64,000 bases of DNA. It comes from HGM11367 sp964600435. GTDB lineage: Bacteria; Bacillota; Clostridia; Christensenellales; UBA1242. Within the stretch, counting starts at the first letter, position 1; each line of letters begins with the position of its first letter. The stretch covers positions 1 to 64,000 of the forward strand of contig CAZRJB010000002.1 of assembly GCA_964600435.1 (NCBI GenBank). The letters are read 5' to 3'. The notes below the pieces were generated by a model that saw nothing but the letters and a program-made list of their open reading frames with translations, made no database searches and was not told the origin of the DNA. A program made the translations under genes and the position numbers. Of the stretch, positions 24,986 to 33,093 are shown piece by piece.

Positions 24986-25990
24986 TTATCTTGTGCTTGA
25001 ATCTCCTCTGCCTGCTTTGATTGCATTGAGTTCCATAATTAAGTCTGTGAATGATTTTATTCTAGTTGTTTGAACAATTGTTGACCTTGCTTTTTCATCC
25101 AAGTTTCTAACTTCAACCGAAATAGGAAAATATGTGTTAACTTGTTCAGGTGTGCAATTGCTGCATGCCGAAGCAATATCATTAAGCAAAAGTTCTCTTG
25201 CTGTTTGTGTGTATCTGTAGTCTGTGATTCTTGCATATGATTGTTTGATTGGGTTTGTTCCTTCAAACGAAACTCTTATCATAGAACCTAGTTCGTCTGT
25301 TGGTGGAATATCTTCAACAAGTTTTTCAAATTTTTCAGCTGTTGATTTGCACAAACAACTTATTTCAATGCGTGGGTCTTTTATTGCAACACCAGGCACT
25401 ACATTTTTATATTCTTTTGTATAAACTTGCATTCTATTTCTAACACATTCACTACTTAAACTCTTTCTGATTTTATATTTTGCTATTTTAGACTTGCCCT
25501 TTTTTTCACTTTCATAATTTTTAATATCAACAAGCAAATCTTCGTTTCGTTCTCTGTTAAGTTTTTCGTTTTGTTTTTCTGTTAATCCACTGTTGCTTCT
25601 ATATACTCCAGTACCTGGGACACCAATCAATTTACCCAATTTCATTTCTGTTTTTGCATGAGATTTTACTAATTTTACCTTGGCTTCTTCTGACATGGTT
25701 GAAGATTTGCTTGCATCCAATTCAGATATTTCTTTTAATGACTCACGAGCTTTTTTGCTTAATCTTTTTTCTTGAATTTTTGCATGTGCCAAGTTGATTC
25801 CTGCACCAGCACCAACCACCGCGCTAAGCGTGCCAACTCCAGCACCTACTGCTGAAAGCAACATGCTTGGCAATGCCGCCGCTGTTGCAATAATTGAACC
25901 TGCAAATGCAATGCCCGCAACAATTGCTGCACCAAAAAAGGTTCTTCTTAGTATGTGTTTTTTTTGTCCGACTTCTTTATTACTATTCAT
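24986..25990 (-). CDS. Hypothetical protein with N-terminal glycine-rich membrane hairpin
   Basis: The 334-residue protein has a basic head (VGQKKHILRRTF) and then two hydrophobic, Gly/Ala-rich segments (about residues 18-42 and 46-66, LSAVGAGVGTLSAVVGAGAG). These look like a re-entrant or hairpin membrane insertion. The rest is a long charged cytoplasmic domain (about 70-334). The family is not recognised. AAGGAGTGTAAGAA precedes the ATG. It stands alone between mcsA and rsfS. Confidence 0.7.
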   Translation of the reverse strand: MNSNKEVGQKKHILRRTFFGAAIVAGIAFAGSIIATAAALPSMLLSAVGAGVGTLSAVVGAGAGINLAHAKIQEKRLSKKARESLKEISELDASKSSTMSEEAKVKLVKSHAKTEMKLGKLIGVPGTGVYRSNSGLTEKQNEKLNRERNEDLLVDIKNYESEKKGKSKIAKYKIRKSLSSECVRNRMQVYTKEYKNVVPGVAIKDPRIEISCLCKSTAEKFEKLVEDIPPTDELGSMIRVSFEGTNPIKQSYARITDYRYTQTARELLLNDIASACSNCTPEQVNTYFPISVEVRNLDEKARSTIVQTTRIKSFTDLIMELNAIKAGRGDSSTR

Positions 25991-26103
25991 TTCTTACACT
26001 CCTTACATTTTTAAACATTTTCACAAACATAAGTTGTTTTTATTTTTTACATACAAATTATATAACATATTGGCGTGTATGTCAATAGTCATTTTTTATA
26101 AAT

Positions 26104-26421
26104 TTAATGCCATAATTTTTCTATGTTAAATTTATCTCTTGCTTTTTGAGAAAGAATATGAACTGCAATCTTGCCAAAGTCAATAATTATCCAATCTGCC
26201 TTTTTATAGCCTTCTAACCCTAAATTGATTTGGTTAAATTCATTTTTTGCATAGTCCAACAAGCTAACAAGCAAAAATTGAGCATGTTTTTTGTTTTCGG
26301 AACTACACACAACCAAATGATTAAAAACATTGCTGCCTTTTGTTTCTATAATTTCTGTTTTTATAGCACCATTTTTGCTTAAAAAGTCAGCAAAAAATCT
26401 AGCAAAATCTATTGTTTCCAT
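26104..26421 (-). CDS. rsfS: Ribosomal silencing factor RsfS
   Basis: Binds L14 on the 50S subunit and blocks subunit joining when nutrients are short. The 105 residues match the family. Marks include NVFNHLVVCSSENKKHAQFL (about residues 31-50), GLEGYKKADWIIIDFG (about 68-83) and VHILSQKARDKFNIEKLW at the C-terminus. The start follows AAGGATGGAAT and has its own consensus promoter. It is often next to nadD in other Firmicutes, but not here. Confidence 0.93.
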   Translation of the reverse strand: METIDFARFFADFLSKNGAIKTEIIETKGSNVFNHLVVCSSENKKHAQFLLVSLLDYAKNEFNQINLGLEGYKKADWIIIDFGKIAVHILSQKARDKFNIEKLWH

Positions 26422-26438
26422 ATTCCATCCTTTTTTAT

Positions 26439-26467
26439 ATTCTACTAAAATTTATTAAATATGTCAA
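26439..26467 (-). promoter_or_regulatory. Promoter of rsfS
   Basis: Perfect TTGACA, 17-base spacer, TAGAAT on the minus strand. The -35 overlaps the first in-frame ATG of the divergent gene at 26461, which argues that that gene starts further in. Confidence 0.7.
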
Positions 26468-26511
26468 TAAACCTCATTTTATTTAACAAAAATTTTGTCA
26501 ATAAATATATT

Positions 26512-27318
26512 ATGAAAAAATTTACCTTTTTTACCATTGTGGATTACATTTTTAAATTTTGTCTATTTTTTATTTTAAATCTAATATGGTGTTTATATAT
26601 TTTTAATGGATTTTGGAGCATTTTTTTAGTTTCAATTGTTGCTTCTATTGCCGAGATTGTTTTGATTGACATTATATCAATCAAAAAACTTAAACACATA
26701 AAGCCAAAAACTGAAGAACTTCAACACATGGAGAACATCAACACAACATTTATTTTTATGGCACAAGAGCAAGTTGTTGACTTTTTTTACAAACTTTGTT
26801 CCACAAAACATAATACAGTAAAAACTATAAATCATGTTGAAGTGTTAAACGAAACAAAAACAATTGTTTATCCTTGTTTTAAAAATGCAAGTTTAACTAG
26901 TGACGACGTTATTGGTTTTTATAATGCTTGCAACAAGAACAATGTTAAAAAAATTATTATTTTGTGCAACAAATTTGAAACAGATGTTATTACAACAACA
27001 AACAAGTTAGCAGTTAAAACAATTGTTCTTGATTACAAACAAACATATTATAGTTTATTAAAAAAATATGAGTTTTATCCACCAATAACAATTCAAAATG
27101 AACAAAAATTGAAAAATGGTTATAAACAAATTTTAGCGAATGCATTCAATAAAAAAAGAACACGTGGCTATGTTGTGTCCTCAATTTTTATTATTTTTGC
27201 AAGTTTTTTTGTTGCTTATAGAATTTACTATTTGATTGTTGCAAGCATTTTGTTGGTTTTTGCAATTGTTTGCCAAACAAACAAAAACACATGCAAAAAT
27301 GAATCAGATTTAATTTGA
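26512..27318 (+). CDS. Hypothetical membrane protein with nuclease-fold-like middle domain
   Basis: Two membrane segments at the N-terminus (about residues 8-45), a soluble alpha/beta middle domain (about 65-210) and two more membrane segments near the C-terminus (about 220-255). The middle domain (TIVYPCFKNASLTSDDVIGF, KKIIILCNKFETDVIT) has the rhythm of an Mrr-like restriction-endonuclease fold, but I cannot point to a complete PD-(D/E)xK motif. The start at 26512 (MKKFTFF) is preferred over 26461 because the earlier ATG lies in the rsfS -35. Neither has a ribosome site. Function unknown. Confidence 0.6.
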   Translation: MKKFTFFTIVDYIFKFCLFFILNLIWCLYIFNGFWSIFLVSIVASIAEIVLIDIISIKKLKHIKPKTEELQHMENINTTFIFMAQEQVVDFFYKLCSTKHNTVKTINHVEVLNETKTIVYPCFKNASLTSDDVIGFYNACNKNNVKKIIILCNKFETDVITTTNKLAVKTIVLDYKQTYYSLLKKYEFYPPITIQNEQKLKNGYKQILANAFNKKRTRGYVVSSIFIIFASFFVAYRIYYLIVASILLVFAIVCQTNKNTCKNESDLI

Positions 27319-27321
27319 TTT

Positions 27322-27618
27322 TTATGGTAGTTCAATATGTTTAATATTGTTTCGATTTGAATGCCTATACACAGAAATTTTGTTGCCAATAACTTGCACA
27401 ACTTCGCATTTAAACAATTCAACAAATTGTTCGCTAATTTCTTTTGCTGTTACGTCGCAATTTTTTAAAACTTTAACTTTAAAAAGTTCTCTCGACTCAA
27501 AAAGTGCATCAGCCTGCATTTTTGTTCCTTCTGTTATGCCTTCTTTACCTATTTGCAAAACGGGGTCTAAGGTGTTTGAAAGCCCCCTTAAAACTGCTCT
27601 TTGTTTTGGTGTTATCAT
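27322..27618 (-). CDS. yhbY: YhbY-family RNA-binding protein
   Basis: A CRS1-YhbY (CRM) domain protein associated with 50S subunit assembly. The 98 residues are essentially the whole domain. Marks are MITPKQRAVLRGLSNTLDPV (start), QIGKEGIT (about 22-29, corresponding to the GxxG-type loop), and KCEVVQVIGNKISVYRHS at the end. It is 17 bases downstream of obgE on the same strand, a common pairing of ribosome-assembly genes. AGGAGAAATAAAA precedes the ATG. Confidence 0.93.
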   Translation of the reverse strand: MITPKQRAVLRGLSNTLDPVLQIGKEGITEGTKMQADALFESRELFKVKVLKNCDVTAKEISEQFVELFKCEVVQVIGNKISVYRHSNRNNIKHIELP

Positions 27619-27635
27619 TTTTATTTCTCCTAATT

Positions 27636-28904
27636 TTATTCACTATATTCAAAACTGATGTCTTTTATAACAACAGTATCGCCGTCTTTTAAACCGGCAT
27701 TTTTAAGTTTGTCTATTATTCCAAATTTTTTTAAAGCATTTTGAAAATATGCATTGCTGCTCTCGTCTGAAAGCACCACCCCTCGAATTAAATTATCAAT
27801 AAAACCACCAACAATTTCAAAAACATTTTCTTCTCTTTTTATAATTTCAAGCGACGTTTTATCTTTTACATCAAAATCGTGCAATTCAATTTCTTGTGCT
27901 GGTTTTTTAGGTGTTTTTGCCAAAACTTCTGTTATTCTATCCAAAAGTTGTTCTAGCCCACTATGTGTTACAGAAGAAAGCAAAATTGGAGTTTGCCCAG
28001 TTTTAAGTTTAAAATTGTCTATTTTTTGCTTTAACACTTCATCATTTAACAAGTCGGTTTTTGTTGCAACAACAATTTGTGGAACACTGGACAAGTTTTT
28101 GCTATAATGATCTAGTTCTTTGTTTATTTGGTTAAAATCTTCAACTGCATCCCTACCTTCAAACTCAGAAATGTCTACCATGTGAACAATAACCCTAACT
28201 CGCTCAACGTGTCTTAAAAAATGATGCCCAAGCCCTGCTCCTTCGCTTGCACCTTCGATAAGGCCAGGAATGTCTGCCACGACAAAACTTGTGCCGTTGT
28301 GTGCAACCATGCCCAAGTTTGGATACAATGTTGTAAACGGATAGTTTGCAATTTTTGGATTTGCATTGCTGATTACAGAAAGCAATGTGCTTTTGCCCAC
28401 ATTTGGAAAACCAACCAACCCAACGTCTGCTATTGTTTTTAATTCAAGAATAACTTTTTTTATTTGTGTTTTTTCGCCCGTTTGAGAAAAATGTGGAGAC
28501 TGCCTTGTTGGAGATTTAAAAAAGTTGTTACCTCTTCCACCAAGTCCGCCTTTTAATGCAACAAACTTTTGACCATTATCAGTTAAATCGGCAATAACAA
28601 GCCCTGTTTCTTCGTCTTTAATAACTGTTCCGCAAGGAACGTTAATGACAACATCTTTTCCATCGTGGCCACGCTTGAGTTGTTTTTCACCAGGATTGCC
28701 ATTTGTTGCTGTAAACTTTTTTTTGTATGTAAAACCATAAAGTGTGTTAATTCCTTCGTTTGCGACAAAAATAACGTTTCCGCCTTTTCCACCATCTCCA
28801 CCATCTGGCCCACCATTCATAACCAATTTGCTTCTAAAAAACGAAGTGCAACCATTCCCGCCGTCACCCGCCTTTATTGTTATTGTTACTCTATCTAAAA
28901 ACAT
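27636..28904 (-). CDS. obgE: Obg/CgtA GTPase
   Basis: A ribosome-associated GTPase for 50S maturation and stress control. The 422-residue product has the glycine-rich OBG fold (about 1-158, GGPDGGDGGKGGNVIF). The G domain has GFPNVGKS (about 166-173), DIPGLIEGA and TKTD. The C-terminal OCT domain (about 345-420) is of the Firmicutes type. AAGGAGAAAACAAC precedes the ATG. It lies between nth (12 bases upstream) and yhbY and is probably co-transcribed with both. Confidence 0.97.
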   Translation of the reverse strand: MFLDRVTITIKAGDGGNGCTSFFRSKLVMNGGPDGGDGGKGGNVIFVANEGINTLYGFTYKKKFTATNGNPGEKQLKRGHDGKDVVINVPCGTVIKDEETGLVIADLTDNGQKFVALKGGLGGRGNNFFKSPTRQSPHFSQTGEKTQIKKVILELKTIADVGLVGFPNVGKSTLLSVISNANPKIANYPFTTLYPNLGMVAHNGTSFVVADIPGLIEGASEGAGLGHHFLRHVERVRVIVHMVDISEFEGRDAVEDFNQINKELDHYSKNLSSVPQIVVATKTDLLNDEVLKQKIDNFKLKTGQTPILLSSVTHSGLEQLLDRITEVLAKTPKKPAQEIELHDFDVKDKTSLEIIKREENVFEIVGGFIDNLIRGVVLSDESSNAYFQNALKKFGIIDKLKNAGLKDGDTVVIKDISFEYSE

Positions 28905-28916
28905 GTTGTTTTCTCC

Positions 28917-29552
28917 TTATTGGTTTATATTTTTTTCACTTTTAAAATAATTACAATAGTTTTTCATTTTGCAATCATCACAAAGTGGTTTTATTGCTTT
29001 ACACTTATACCTGCCAAACAAGACCATTCTATAATGCAATTCTGCCAGATTGTTTTTAAAAAGACAAGTTAAATCTTTTTCGCAAACATCCGGATTTTTG
29101 CTTTGCGTAAAGTTTAGCCTGTTGCTAACACGCAAAACATGTGTGTCTACCGCCACAACATTGTTGCCAAACGCAATGCTACTAACAACGTTTGCAGTTT
29201 TTCTGCCAACTCCTGGCAAAGAAAGCAAGCTGTTGTATATATTTGGAACTTTTCCATTATGCTCGCTTACAATTTTTTTGCTGGCTTGAATAATGTTTTT
29301 TGCTTTGTTGTGATAAAACCCACAAGACCTTATTTTTGATTCTAAAACCTCGATTGGCATTTGTGCAAATTGTTCTGGAGTATTAAACTCTTTAAACAAT
29401 TTGTTTGTTACCATGTTTACACGTTTGTCTGTGCATTGTGCAGAAAGAATTACCGCAACCAGCAGTTCAAAAGTTGAATTAAATTTTAACTCACAATATG
29501 CCGTTGGAAATAATTCAATTAAATAGTCCACAAACATTTTTTCTTTTTGCAT
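28917..29552 (-). CDS. nth: Endonuclease III
   Basis: A DNA glycosylase/AP lyase that removes oxidised pyrimidines. The 211 residues match the family. The HhH motif LPGVGRKTANVV carries the catalytic Lys (about residues 112-123). The catalytic Asp is in AVDTHVLRVSNRL (about 134-146). The C-terminal [4Fe-4S] cluster ligands follow C-x6-C-x2-C-x5-C in CKAIKPLCDDCKMKNYC. The start at 29552 is chosen because a consensus promoter ends 7 bases upstream. There is no ribosome site, so the message may be leaderless. Confidence 0.95.
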   Translation of the reverse strand: MQKEKMFVDYLIELFPTAYCELKFNSTFELLVAVILSAQCTDKRVNMVTNKLFKEFNTPEQFAQMPIEVLESKIRSCGFYHNKAKNIIQASKKIVSEHNGKVPNIYNSLLSLPGVGRKTANVVSSIAFGNNVVAVDTHVLRVSNRLNFTQSKNPDVCEKDLTCLFKNNLAELHYRMVLFGRYKCKAIKPLCDDCKMKNYCNYFKSEKNINQ

Positions 29553-29559
29553 ACAAGTT

Positions 29560-29589
29560 AGTATAACCAAAACATCACAATATTGTCAA
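29560..29589 (-). promoter_or_regulatory. Promoter of nth, leaderless geometry
   Basis: Perfect TTGACA (29584-29589), 18-base spacer, TATACT (29560-29565). Only 7 bases separate the -10 from the nth ATG, so transcription should begin at or next to the start codon. Confidence 0.65.
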
Positions 29590-29616
29590 TTCTTTGCATA
29601 ATAATTAAAAATTTGG

Positions 29617-29645
29617 TTGCTAAAAATCCACCTTTTGGATAATAA
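29617..29645 (+). promoter_or_regulatory. Possible promoter of M18 aminopeptidase gene
   Basis: TTGCTA and TAATAA with a 17-base spacer on the plus strand. The predicted leader is under 20 bases and contains the G8 tract at 29657-29664. Confidence 0.4.
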
Positions 29646-29670
29646 TAATTATATATGGGGGGGGATGAAT

Positions 29671-31032
29671 ATGAATTGCAATGTATATGAAAAATATACC
29701 GAAAACAAACTTAAGCAAGCATTTGAATTTTGTGAAGGATATAAAAACTTTATTTCTAATGCAAAAACAGAGAGAGAATCTGTTATTGAAACTATTAAAA
29801 TTGCAAAACAGGCAGGATTTAAAAATATTAATGATTATATAAAGTCAAACAAAAAGTTAAAAAGTGGTGATAAGGTTTTTGCAGTTAACATGGACAAATC
29901 TATTGTTCTTGCTGTTGTTGGCAAAAAAGATTTGTCGGACGGATTAAACATTGTTGGCTCGCACATTGACAGCCCTAGGCTTGACTTGAAAGCAAGACCA
30001 ATTTATGAAGACGGCGAATTGTGCATGCTTGACACTCACTACTATGGTGGTATAAAAAAATATCAGTGGACAGCAACCCCACTTGCCATTCACGGAATTG
30101 TGTGTAAAAAAGATGGAACAAAAATAAGACTTAACTATGGTGAAAATGAACAAGACGCAGTTGTGGGCATAAGTGACCTTTTGCCACATTTAGACAAAGA
30201 AAGACGACAAGAAGTTGTGTCTGGAGAAGAACTTAACCTGATTGTTGGAACAATTCCAAACAAAAATGCAAAAAAAGATAAAGTTAAAGCAAATATTTTA
30301 AACATTTTAAAAGAACAAAACATTGATGAGGACGATTTGTTTTCTGCCGAACTAGAAATTGTTCCAGCTGGAAAGGCTAGAGATTTTGGCTTGGACAAAT
30401 CCATGATTATGTCATATGGGCAAGATGACAAGGTTTGTGCATATCCTTCGGTTATGGCTCTTCTAAAACTGACAAAACCAGAAAAAACATGTGTGTGTTT
30501 GCTTGTTGATAAAGAAGAAATTGGTAGTGTTGGTGCGACTGGAATGGAAAGCATGTTTTTTGAAAACACCATTGCTGAAATAATTTCTTTAACAACTGAA
30601 TATTCCGATTTAAAATTGCGACATGCCCTTTCAAATAGTAAAATGCTTTCTAGTGATGTTACTGCTGCATATGACCCAAACAGACCCTCTCCTTTTAACA
30701 AAAACACAGATGCATTTCTTGGTCATGGAATTGCATTTTGTAAATATACCGGTTCAAAAGGGAAAAGTGGTGCGAGCGATGCAAACCCTGAGTTTATTGC
30801 AGATTTAAGAAATATGTGTGATAAAAACAATATTTTTTATCAAGCAACTGAAATGGGCAAAGTTGAAGCAGGCGGTGGTGGAACAATTGCATATATAATG
30901 GCAAAATATGACATGGATGTTATTGATGCCGGCGTGCCAGTTTTGTCTATGCATGCCCCATGGGAAATAACTGCAAAAGTAGATATTTTTGAAACATATT
31001 TAACCTATGCAGCATTTTACAACTACTTTTAA
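29671..31032 (+). CDS. M18-family aminopeptidase
   Basis: A zinc aminopeptidase that removes N-terminal, typically acidic, residues from peptides in the cytoplasm. The 453 residues fit family M18. The metal-site motif is VGSHIDSPRLDLK (about residues 93-105). The glutamate pair is in DKEEIGSVGATGMES (about 276-290), and further ligands lie in SDVTAAYDPN and the C-terminal LSMHAPWEI. The second ATG is preferred because eight G bases lie 6 bases upstream as a ribosome site. The first ATG (29665) directly abuts them. It is divergent from nth. Confidence 0.9.
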   Translation: MNCNVYEKYTENKLKQAFEFCEGYKNFISNAKTERESVIETIKIAKQAGFKNINDYIKSNKKLKSGDKVFAVNMDKSIVLAVVGKKDLSDGLNIVGSHIDSPRLDLKARPIYEDGELCMLDTHYYGGIKKYQWTATPLAIHGIVCKKDGTKIRLNYGENEQDAVVGISDLLPHLDKERRQEVVSGEELNLIVGTIPNKNAKKDKVKANILNILKEQNIDEDDLFSAELEIVPAGKARDFGLDKSMIMSYGQDDKVCAYPSVMALLKLTKPEKTCVCLLVDKEEIGSVGATGMESMFFENTIAEIISLTTEYSDLKLRHALSNSKMLSSDVTAAYDPNRPSPFNKNTDAFLGHGIAFCKYTGSKGKSGASDANPEFIADLRNMCDKNNIFYQATEMGKVEAGGGGTIAYIMAKYDMDVIDAGVPVLSMHAPWEITAKVDIFETYLTYAAFYNYF

Positions 31033-31084
31033 TTTTTAACATAACCAATTGCTTTTATGTGATAGTTATAAAAAGTCTGCAAAT

Positions 31085-31438
31085 TTATTTTATTAAACAA
31101 ATAGCTGTAGCGTAAGTGTTTGTTTGAGAAATTGATATTTCAATTGAACTATGTTTGTTTTTTTCAAAACATTTTTTTGCATTGCCAAAAAGGTTTACAA
31201 ATGGTTTGCCTGATTTTTCATGGCAAATTTCAATGTTAGAAAATGATATGTTTTTACAATCCACAAGTGCTTTCATGACTGCTTCTTTTGCACAAAAAAA
31301 ACCAGCCAAATGACTTACTGAATCTTTATATTTTTGAACATATTTAAGTTCTTCTGTTGTAAAAACACGTTTTAAAAATGATTCTTTTTTTAGCGCTTGC
31401 CTTATTCTTTCAACTTCTAAAATATCAATTCCAACCAT
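31085..31438 (-). CDS. acpS: Holo-[acyl-carrier-protein] synthase
   Basis: Transfers 4'-phosphopantetheine from CoA to the acyl carrier protein of fatty-acid synthesis. The 117 residues match AcpS. The N-terminal motif GIDILEVERI carries the Mg-binding Asp (residue 4). The second motif FFCAKEAVMKAL carries the Glu/Lys pair (about 54-65), and the C-terminal SISQTNTYATA follows. The ATG at 31438 is used because GGAG is 6 bases upstream; a TTG 12 bases earlier overlaps that site. It follows recX by 14 bases, so is probably co-transcribed with it. Confidence 0.94.
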   Translation of the reverse strand: MVGIDILEVERIRQALKKESFLKRVFTTEELKYVQKYKDSVSHLAGFFCAKEAVMKALVDCKNISFSNIEICHEKSGKPFVNLFGNAKKCFEKNKHSSIEISISQTNTYATAICLIK

Positions 31439-31452
31439 ATTTTTCTCCAATT

Positions 31453-32052
31453 CTAAATTTCCAAGCAGTTAACAACATGATTTATTGTTTCGTAACCAAA
31501 ACCCCTAGACAACAAAAACCTAAAAAGCTTTTCTTTGTCTTTTTTTTCAAGTGGCAACGATTTGTTTTTTAGCCACTTTATGCAAATTTCTTTGCAGGAT
31601 GTTTCGTCATCTTGCAAGTTCAAGTTGTCAATTATTTCAGCACTTATTCCTTTTGCCTTTAATTGTTGTTTTATATATAACTTACCTTTTGTTTTATTCA
31701 ACATTTCAGCATAAGTTTTTGCATAATATTGGTCGTTTAAATATCCATAGTTTTTTAATTTTTCAACCGCTTCAACAACAACTGAAAACGAATAACCTTT
31801 TGAAATTAAATGGTCTTTTAATTGTTTTTCTGTTTTTAATCTTGAAGAAATGTAGGCAAGTGCCTTAAAAAAGCAAGTTATTCTATCGCTTTCTTGCTTA
31901 ATTTTTTCAAATTCATCTTTTTCGACATTTAAACCAACTTTTAAGTGATGCTTATATATTGTTTCAAGTTGTAAGGTTCCAAATGGTGTTGAGTCAAGTT
32001 CAACATAATATTCTTCTGATTTGCCTTTTTGTTTTAATAATGTTATTTGCAT
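31453..32052 (-). CDS. recX: Regulatory protein RecX
   Basis: Modulates RecA filaments. The 199 residues contain the three-helix RecX repeats: FKALAYISSRLKTEKQLKDHL (about 60-80), VEAVEKLKNYGYLNDQYYAK and LKAKGISAEIIDNL, with a fourth near the end (LLSRGFGYETINHV). The start follows GGAGAATTATTT. It begins inside the last codons of the yigZ-like gene (10-base overlap), showing a coupled unit. recA is not in the window. Confidence 0.9.
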   Translation of the reverse strand: MQITLLKQKGKSEEYYVELDSTPFGTLQLETIYKHHLKVGLNVEKDEFEKIKQESDRITCFFKALAYISSRLKTEKQLKDHLISKGYSFSVVVEAVEKLKNYGYLNDQYYAKTYAEMLNKTKGKLYIKQQLKAKGISAEIIDNLNLQDDETSCKEICIKWLKNKSLPLEKKDKEKLFRFLLSRGFGYETINHVVNCLEI

Positions 32053-32399
32053 AAATAATTCTCCACTGCCAAACTTGCACATTTTGTGTATGCCCTAACC
32101 AAACCACCAGCACCCAACTTTATGCCACCAAAATATCTAACAACCACAACCAAAATGTTTGTTAGTTTTTTCTTTTCAATTACATTGTAAATTGGCTTGC
32201 CAGCCGTTCCGCTTGGTTCACCGTCATCTACCATTTTTGCCAAAAAGTCTGGGTTTGAAATTTGATAAGCATAGCACACATGAGTGCATTTTTTGTTTTC
32301 TTTTTTTATGCCAGACAAAATTGCATTAACCTGTTCTAAACTATTAACATCATAAACATAGCCATAAAACTTGCTCTTTTTTTCAATAAGTTCAAACAT
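32043..32399 (-). CDS. YigZ/IMPACT-domain protein, N-terminal domain only
   Basis: The 118 residues form an IMPACT (UPF0029) N-terminal domain with the family mark DDGEPSGTAGKPI (about 57-69), then VVVVRYFGGIKLGAGGL (about 84-100). Most YigZ proteins are about 200 residues with a second UPF0029-type C-terminal domain, which is missing here because the stop overlaps recX. Role is unclear; eukaryotic relatives affect translation control. There is no ribosome site; the promoter is placed for a leaderless message. Confidence 0.88.
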   Translation of the reverse strand: MFELIEKKSKFYGYVYDVNSLEQVNAILSGIKKENKKCTHVCYAYQISNPDFLAKMVDDGEPSGTAGKPIYNVIEKKKLTNILVVVVRYFGGIKLGAGGLVRAYTKCASLAVENYLCK

Positions 32400-32405
32400 A
32401 AGAAA

Positions 32406-32434
32406 ATTTTAGCAGTTTTATTTTGAGTTGTCAA
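32406..32434 (-). promoter_or_regulatory. Promoter of yigZ-recX-acpS, leaderless geometry
   Basis: Perfect TTGACA (32429-32434), 17-base spacer, TAAAAT (32406-32411). Six bases separate the -10 from the ATG at 32399, placing the predicted +1 on the A of the start codon. Confidence 0.7.
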
Positions 32435-32633
32435 ACATTAACAAAAATCAGGTAGATTGAAATTTTAATTGCAACAAAAAAATGTTATAAAAAAAGTGAT
32501 TTTTTTGCTAATATGTTTAGTATCCACTCAAAACCACTTAAAATTTCAACAATTTAAAAATATTTTAATTCCATTTTTACTGCTAATATTTTTTTCACTA
32601 ACATAAAGGCACACAAAACTGAAAAACACTTAT
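32435..32633. other. Non-coding region between yigZ promoter and zinc-ribbon gene terminator
   Basis: AT-rich, with no credible frame, no hairpin and no recognised RNA. Confidence 0.4.
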
Positions 32634-32681
32634 ATTAAAAAAACAAGAGCAAGCCCCATGCAATATGGAAACAAGCTCTTG
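32634..32681 (-). terminator. Terminator of zinc-ribbon membrane protein gene
   Basis: Outer arms CAAGAGC / GCTCTTG enclose an inner CCAT / ATGG stem. Seven U residues follow on the minus strand. Confidence 0.75.
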
Positions 32682-32716
32682 CATTATTTTATTTATGATT
32701 CAGTTTTTTTGTGCAT

Positions 32717-33043
32717 TTATTCTAAGTTTGAGCCGCAAGAATCACAAGTGCTGTTTGAAATGTTATTTATTTTGCCACAATATTGGCACTCTTTTGTTTG
32801 TAATGAATCTTCTTCGTTTTTTTCGTCAATAATCATGTCTTGCAATGTGGTTACTGAATTTATGCTTCTTGAAATAGAAATCAGGCTAAACCCACAAGTT
32901 GCCATAAGGCTAAAAATTATCATTAAAACAAATGGAATAACAACCCCTATCATATTAAAACTAAGTGTGTTAAAAGTGCTAAAACTTATAACAATTAAAG
33001 CAACAAAGGAAATAAAATCGCCAATTGCGCCAATGATTAGCAA
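32717..33043 (-). CDS. Membrane protein with C-terminal zinc ribbon, start unclear
   Basis: Two membrane helices (about residues 5-28 and 33-55 of the TTG-started frame) are followed by a linker and a zinc ribbon, CQYCGK..CDSCGSNLE. An excellent AGGAGGT lies at about 33088-33094, but no ATG, GTG or TTG follows it at usable distance in this frame. The first allowed start is TTG at 33043, some 45 bases on. The open frame continues upstream with a natural-looking basic head (KQLKTKLAKIGKP), so the real start may be non-standard or altered. It is downstream of the gene at 33094. Function unknown. Confidence 0.6.
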   Translation of the reverse strand: MLIIGAIGDFISFVALIVISFSTFNTLSFNMIGVVIPFVLMIIFSLMATCGFSLISISRSINSVTTLQDMIIDEKNEEDSLQTKECQYCGKINNISNSTCDSCGSNLE

Positions 33044-33093
33044 TGGTTTGCCAATTTTTGCAAGTTTTGTTTTTAATTGTTTTGCTTTACCTC

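Noticed and set aside
30135..30707. 190-codon minus-strand frame inside the M18 aminopeptidase gene
   Set aside because: Shadow frame; the plus-strand gene has catalytic motifs throughout.
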